Shown here: positions 4,375-6,066 of the stretch, piece after piece
Position numbering within the stretch: the stretch's first letter is position 1
Layout of the letters: the number at the start of each line of letters is the position of its first letter
Assembly (NCBI GenBank): GCA_013140395.1
Contig: JABFSY010000397.1
Span: 1 to 6,066 of the forward strand
DNA from: Cyclobacteriaceae bacterium
GTDB taxonomy: Bacteria > Bacteroidota > Bacteroidia > Cytophagales > Cyclobacteriaceae
Length of the DNA stretch: 6,066 nt
Reading direction: 5' to 3'
Notes under the pieces: model-generated
What the model was told of the DNA's origin: nothing
Databases searched by the model: none
Seen by the model: only the letters and a program-made list of their open reading frames with translations
Made by a program: the position numbers and the translations under genes

Positions 4375-6066
4375 ATGCTAAATCAATTGTTGTATGCGTT
4401 GCCCTTCTTCGGTGTTCTGGGCTTATTGTATGTTGTTTGGAAAAGTGCCTGGGTGGCTAATCAAGATGCCGGCACCGACAAAATGAAGAAAATTGCTGGC
4501 CACATTGCCGAGGGCGCTATGGCCTTTTTAAAAGCCGAGTATAAGGTGCTCGTTGTTTTTGTGGCTTGTGTGGCGGTTCTTCTGGCTGTAACGGCCAATG
4601 GCACAACCTCTTCATGGTTAGTAGGTGTATCTTTTGCTCTTGGGGCATTCAGCTCTGCGCTCGCAGGTTTCATTGGCATGCGGGTGGCTACCAAAGCAAA
4701 CGTACGCACTACCAACGCAGCTCGGAAAAGTTTGGGCAAAGCCCTGGAGATCGCTTTCGTAGGCGGCTCGGTAATGGGAATGGGTGTGGTTGGTATTGGT
4801 GTACTTGGGCTTAGTATTCTTTTGATTGTATATGGAAATATGTTTGGATTGGATACCCAAGACAACGTAACCAGAGTAATCACGATCATCACAGGATTTT
4901 CATTTGGTGCATCTTCTATCGCGTTGTTTGCACGCGTGGGCGGTGGTATTTATACAAAAGCCGCTGACGTAGGTGCCGACTTAGTTGGTAAAGTAGAAGC
5001 CGGTATCCCTGAAGATCATCCATTGAACCCTGCAACGATTGCCGATAACGTAGGTGATAACGTAGGTGATGTGGCTGGTATGGGTGCTGATTTGTTTGAG
5101 TCGTATGTAGGTTCTATTGTGGGTACGATGGTATTAGGTGCTGCGTTTATGGTACCGGGTTTTAGCGATAACTTCAATGGACTTTCTGCTGTATTGTTGC
5201 CGTTGGTTCTAGCAGGAGTCGGCATTATCATGTCGTTCGTTGGAACATTCTTCGTGAAAGTAAAAGAAGGTGGCGATCCACAAAGAGCATTGAATATGGG
5301 CGAGTTTTCTTCATCCATTGTCATGATCATCGCTTCGTATTTCATCATCACTTGGATGCTTCCAGCAGAGTGGACGTACAATGACTTGTTGTACAGAGAT
5401 GATGCTGGCAATCCTACAGTTCGTGTGATGACTTCATTGGGCGTGTTCTGGGCAACCATCATCGGCCTTGTGGGCGGTGTGTTGGTTGGTTTGATCACTG
5501 AATATTATACAGCTATGGGCAAGAAGCCTGTACTCTCTATTGTAAGACAATCTTCTACCGGTGCAGCTACCAACATCATTGCCGGCTTAGGCGTGGGTAT
5601 GATGTCAACCATGCTACCTACGTTAGTGATTGCTTTCTCTATCATTGGTGCATTTTACTTTGGCGGATTATACGGTATCGCTATTGCAGCGGTAGGTATG
5701 CTCTCTAATTTGGGTATTCAATTAGCAGTAGATGCTTATGGACCTATCTCTGACAATGCAGGTGGAATAGCTGAAATGTCTGAACTTCCGAAAGAAGTTC
5801 GTCAGCGTACAGATAAGTTAGATGCAGTTGGTAACACTACAGCAGCAATCGGTAAAGGTTTTGCAATTGCATCAGCGGCACTTACCGCATTGGCTTTGTT
5901 TGGTGCGTTCATGACTACTGCTCAAATCCATGCGATTGACGTATCGAAAGCAAATGTGATGGCAGGTCTATTCATCGGAGGTATGCTTCCTTTCGTATTC
6001 TCTGCAATGGCAATGGGTGCGGTAGGTCGTGCGGCTATGGCGATGATCGAAGAAGTACGTAGACAA
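4375..6066 (+). CDS. hppA: Membrane-bound ion-translocating pyrophosphatase, 3' end cut by window
   Basis: This multi-pass inner-membrane enzyme couples hydrolysis of pyrophosphate to pumping of H+ and/or Na+, recovering energy from biosynthetic by-product PPi. The frame is open from the ATG at 4375 to the window end: 564 residues of an expected 700-800. Hydrophobic helices alternate with highly conserved cytoplasmic segments. The substrate site shows as [14 protein letters not shown] (189-202), [12 protein letters not shown] (203-214) and DNVGDNVGD (224-232), whose Asp residues bind Mg-PPi. GADLFESY (237-244) places Glu242 near the ion gate. The second half has [16 protein letters not shown] (453-468) and [10 protein letters not shown] (486-495). 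The Ala490/Gly493 pair, where K+-independent enzymes have Lys and Thr, indicates a K+-dependent enzyme. H+ versus Na+ specificity cannot be decided from this part. Its own promoter is at 4287-4316; no Shine-Dalgarno is visible. The first residues ([20 protein letters not shown]) form the first membrane helix, supporting the chosen start. Confidence 0.97.
   Translation, partial: MLNQLLYALPFFGVLGLLYVVWKSAWVANQDAGTDKMKKIAGHIAEGAMAFLKAEYKVLVVFVACVAVLLAVTANGTTSSWLVGVSFALGAFSSALAGFIGMRVATKANVRTTNAARKSLGKALEIAFVGGSVMGMGVVGIGVLGLSILLIVYGNMFGLDTQDNVTRVITIITGFSFGASSIALFARVGGGIYTKAADVGADLVGKVEAGIPEDHPLNPATIADNVGDNVGDVAGMGADLFESYVGSIVGTMVLGAAFMVPGFSDNFNGLSAVLLPLVLAGVGIIMSFVGTFFVKVKEGGDPQRALNMGEFSSSIVMIIASYFIITWMLPAEWTYNDLLYRDDAGNPTVRVMTSLGVFWATIIGLVGGVLVGLITEYYTAMGKKPVLSIVRQSSTGAATNIIAGLGVGMMSTMLPTLVIAFSIIGAFYFGGLYGIAIAAVGMLSNLGIQLAVDAYGPISDNAGGIAEMSELPKEVRQRTDKLDAVGNTTAAIGKGFAIASAALTALALFGAFMTTAQIHAIDVSKANVMAGLFIGGMLPFVFSAMAMGAVGRAAMAMIEEVRRQ

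Noticed and set aside
4461..5498. Frames on both strands inside hppA (4461-4892, 4566-4814, 4618-4860, 5016-5498)
   Set aside because: All lie within the pyrophosphatase frame, which carries diagnostic motifs throughout. Thr/Pro-rich or Cys/Trp-rich translations are typical of out-of-frame reading.
1..6066. CRISPR arrays, tRNA or rRNA genes, insertion sequences
   Set aside because: No regularly spaced repeats, cloverleaf-like sequences, conserved rRNA segments, transposase motifs or terminal inverted repeats were seen.

Overview
The window looks like chromosomal DNA of a member of the Bacteroidota, most likely in or near the Cytophagales. Several things point that way: a promoter of the Bacteroidota type (TTG, 19 bases, TAnnTTTG) upstream of the pyrophosphatase; no clear Shine-Dalgarno sequences; a fused ThrA-type enzyme; and an acyl-CoA thioesterase and ParE-like toxin whose sequences resemble those I know from this phylum. 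The placement is inferred from sequence style, not from a search.

Layout. Positions 2-2290 (minus strand) hold nearly all of a bifunctional aspartokinase I/homoserine dehydrogenase I (thrA), cut at its C-terminus by the window edge. The 337 bases upstream of it are a regulatory leader. A 26-residue leader peptide (2397-2477, minus) has a run of 13 residues of which 11 are Thr or Ile. It is followed by a hairpin and a long U-tract. This is the classic arrangement for transcription attenuation of threonine biosynthesis by ribosome stalling, and it was too short to be found by an ordinary ORF search.

Divergently from this lies a small plus-strand type II toxin-antitoxin pair: an acidic antitoxin (2628-2864) and a ParE/RelE-family toxin (2849-3154), overlapping by 16 bases. 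It is followed 38 bases later by a hotdog-fold acyl-CoA thioesterase (3193-3714). A terminator-like hairpin separates that from a small conserved-looking protein of uncertain function (3767-4138), which may be distantly HolD (DNA polymerase III psi)-like.

A 236-base intergenic region then carries a good Bacteroidota promoter, flanked by a perfect 10-base inverted repeat, and leads into a membrane-bound ion-translocating pyrophosphatase (hppA, 4375 to the window end, 3' truncated). The pyrophosphatase has the sequence signature of the K+-dependent subclass.

Apart from the thr leader controlling thrA and the toxin-antitoxin pair acting on each other, the genes look like independent housekeeping or accessory units and not one pathway. 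I did not find a novel multi-gene system. The most interesting items are the thr attenuator and the paired repeat around the hppA promoter.
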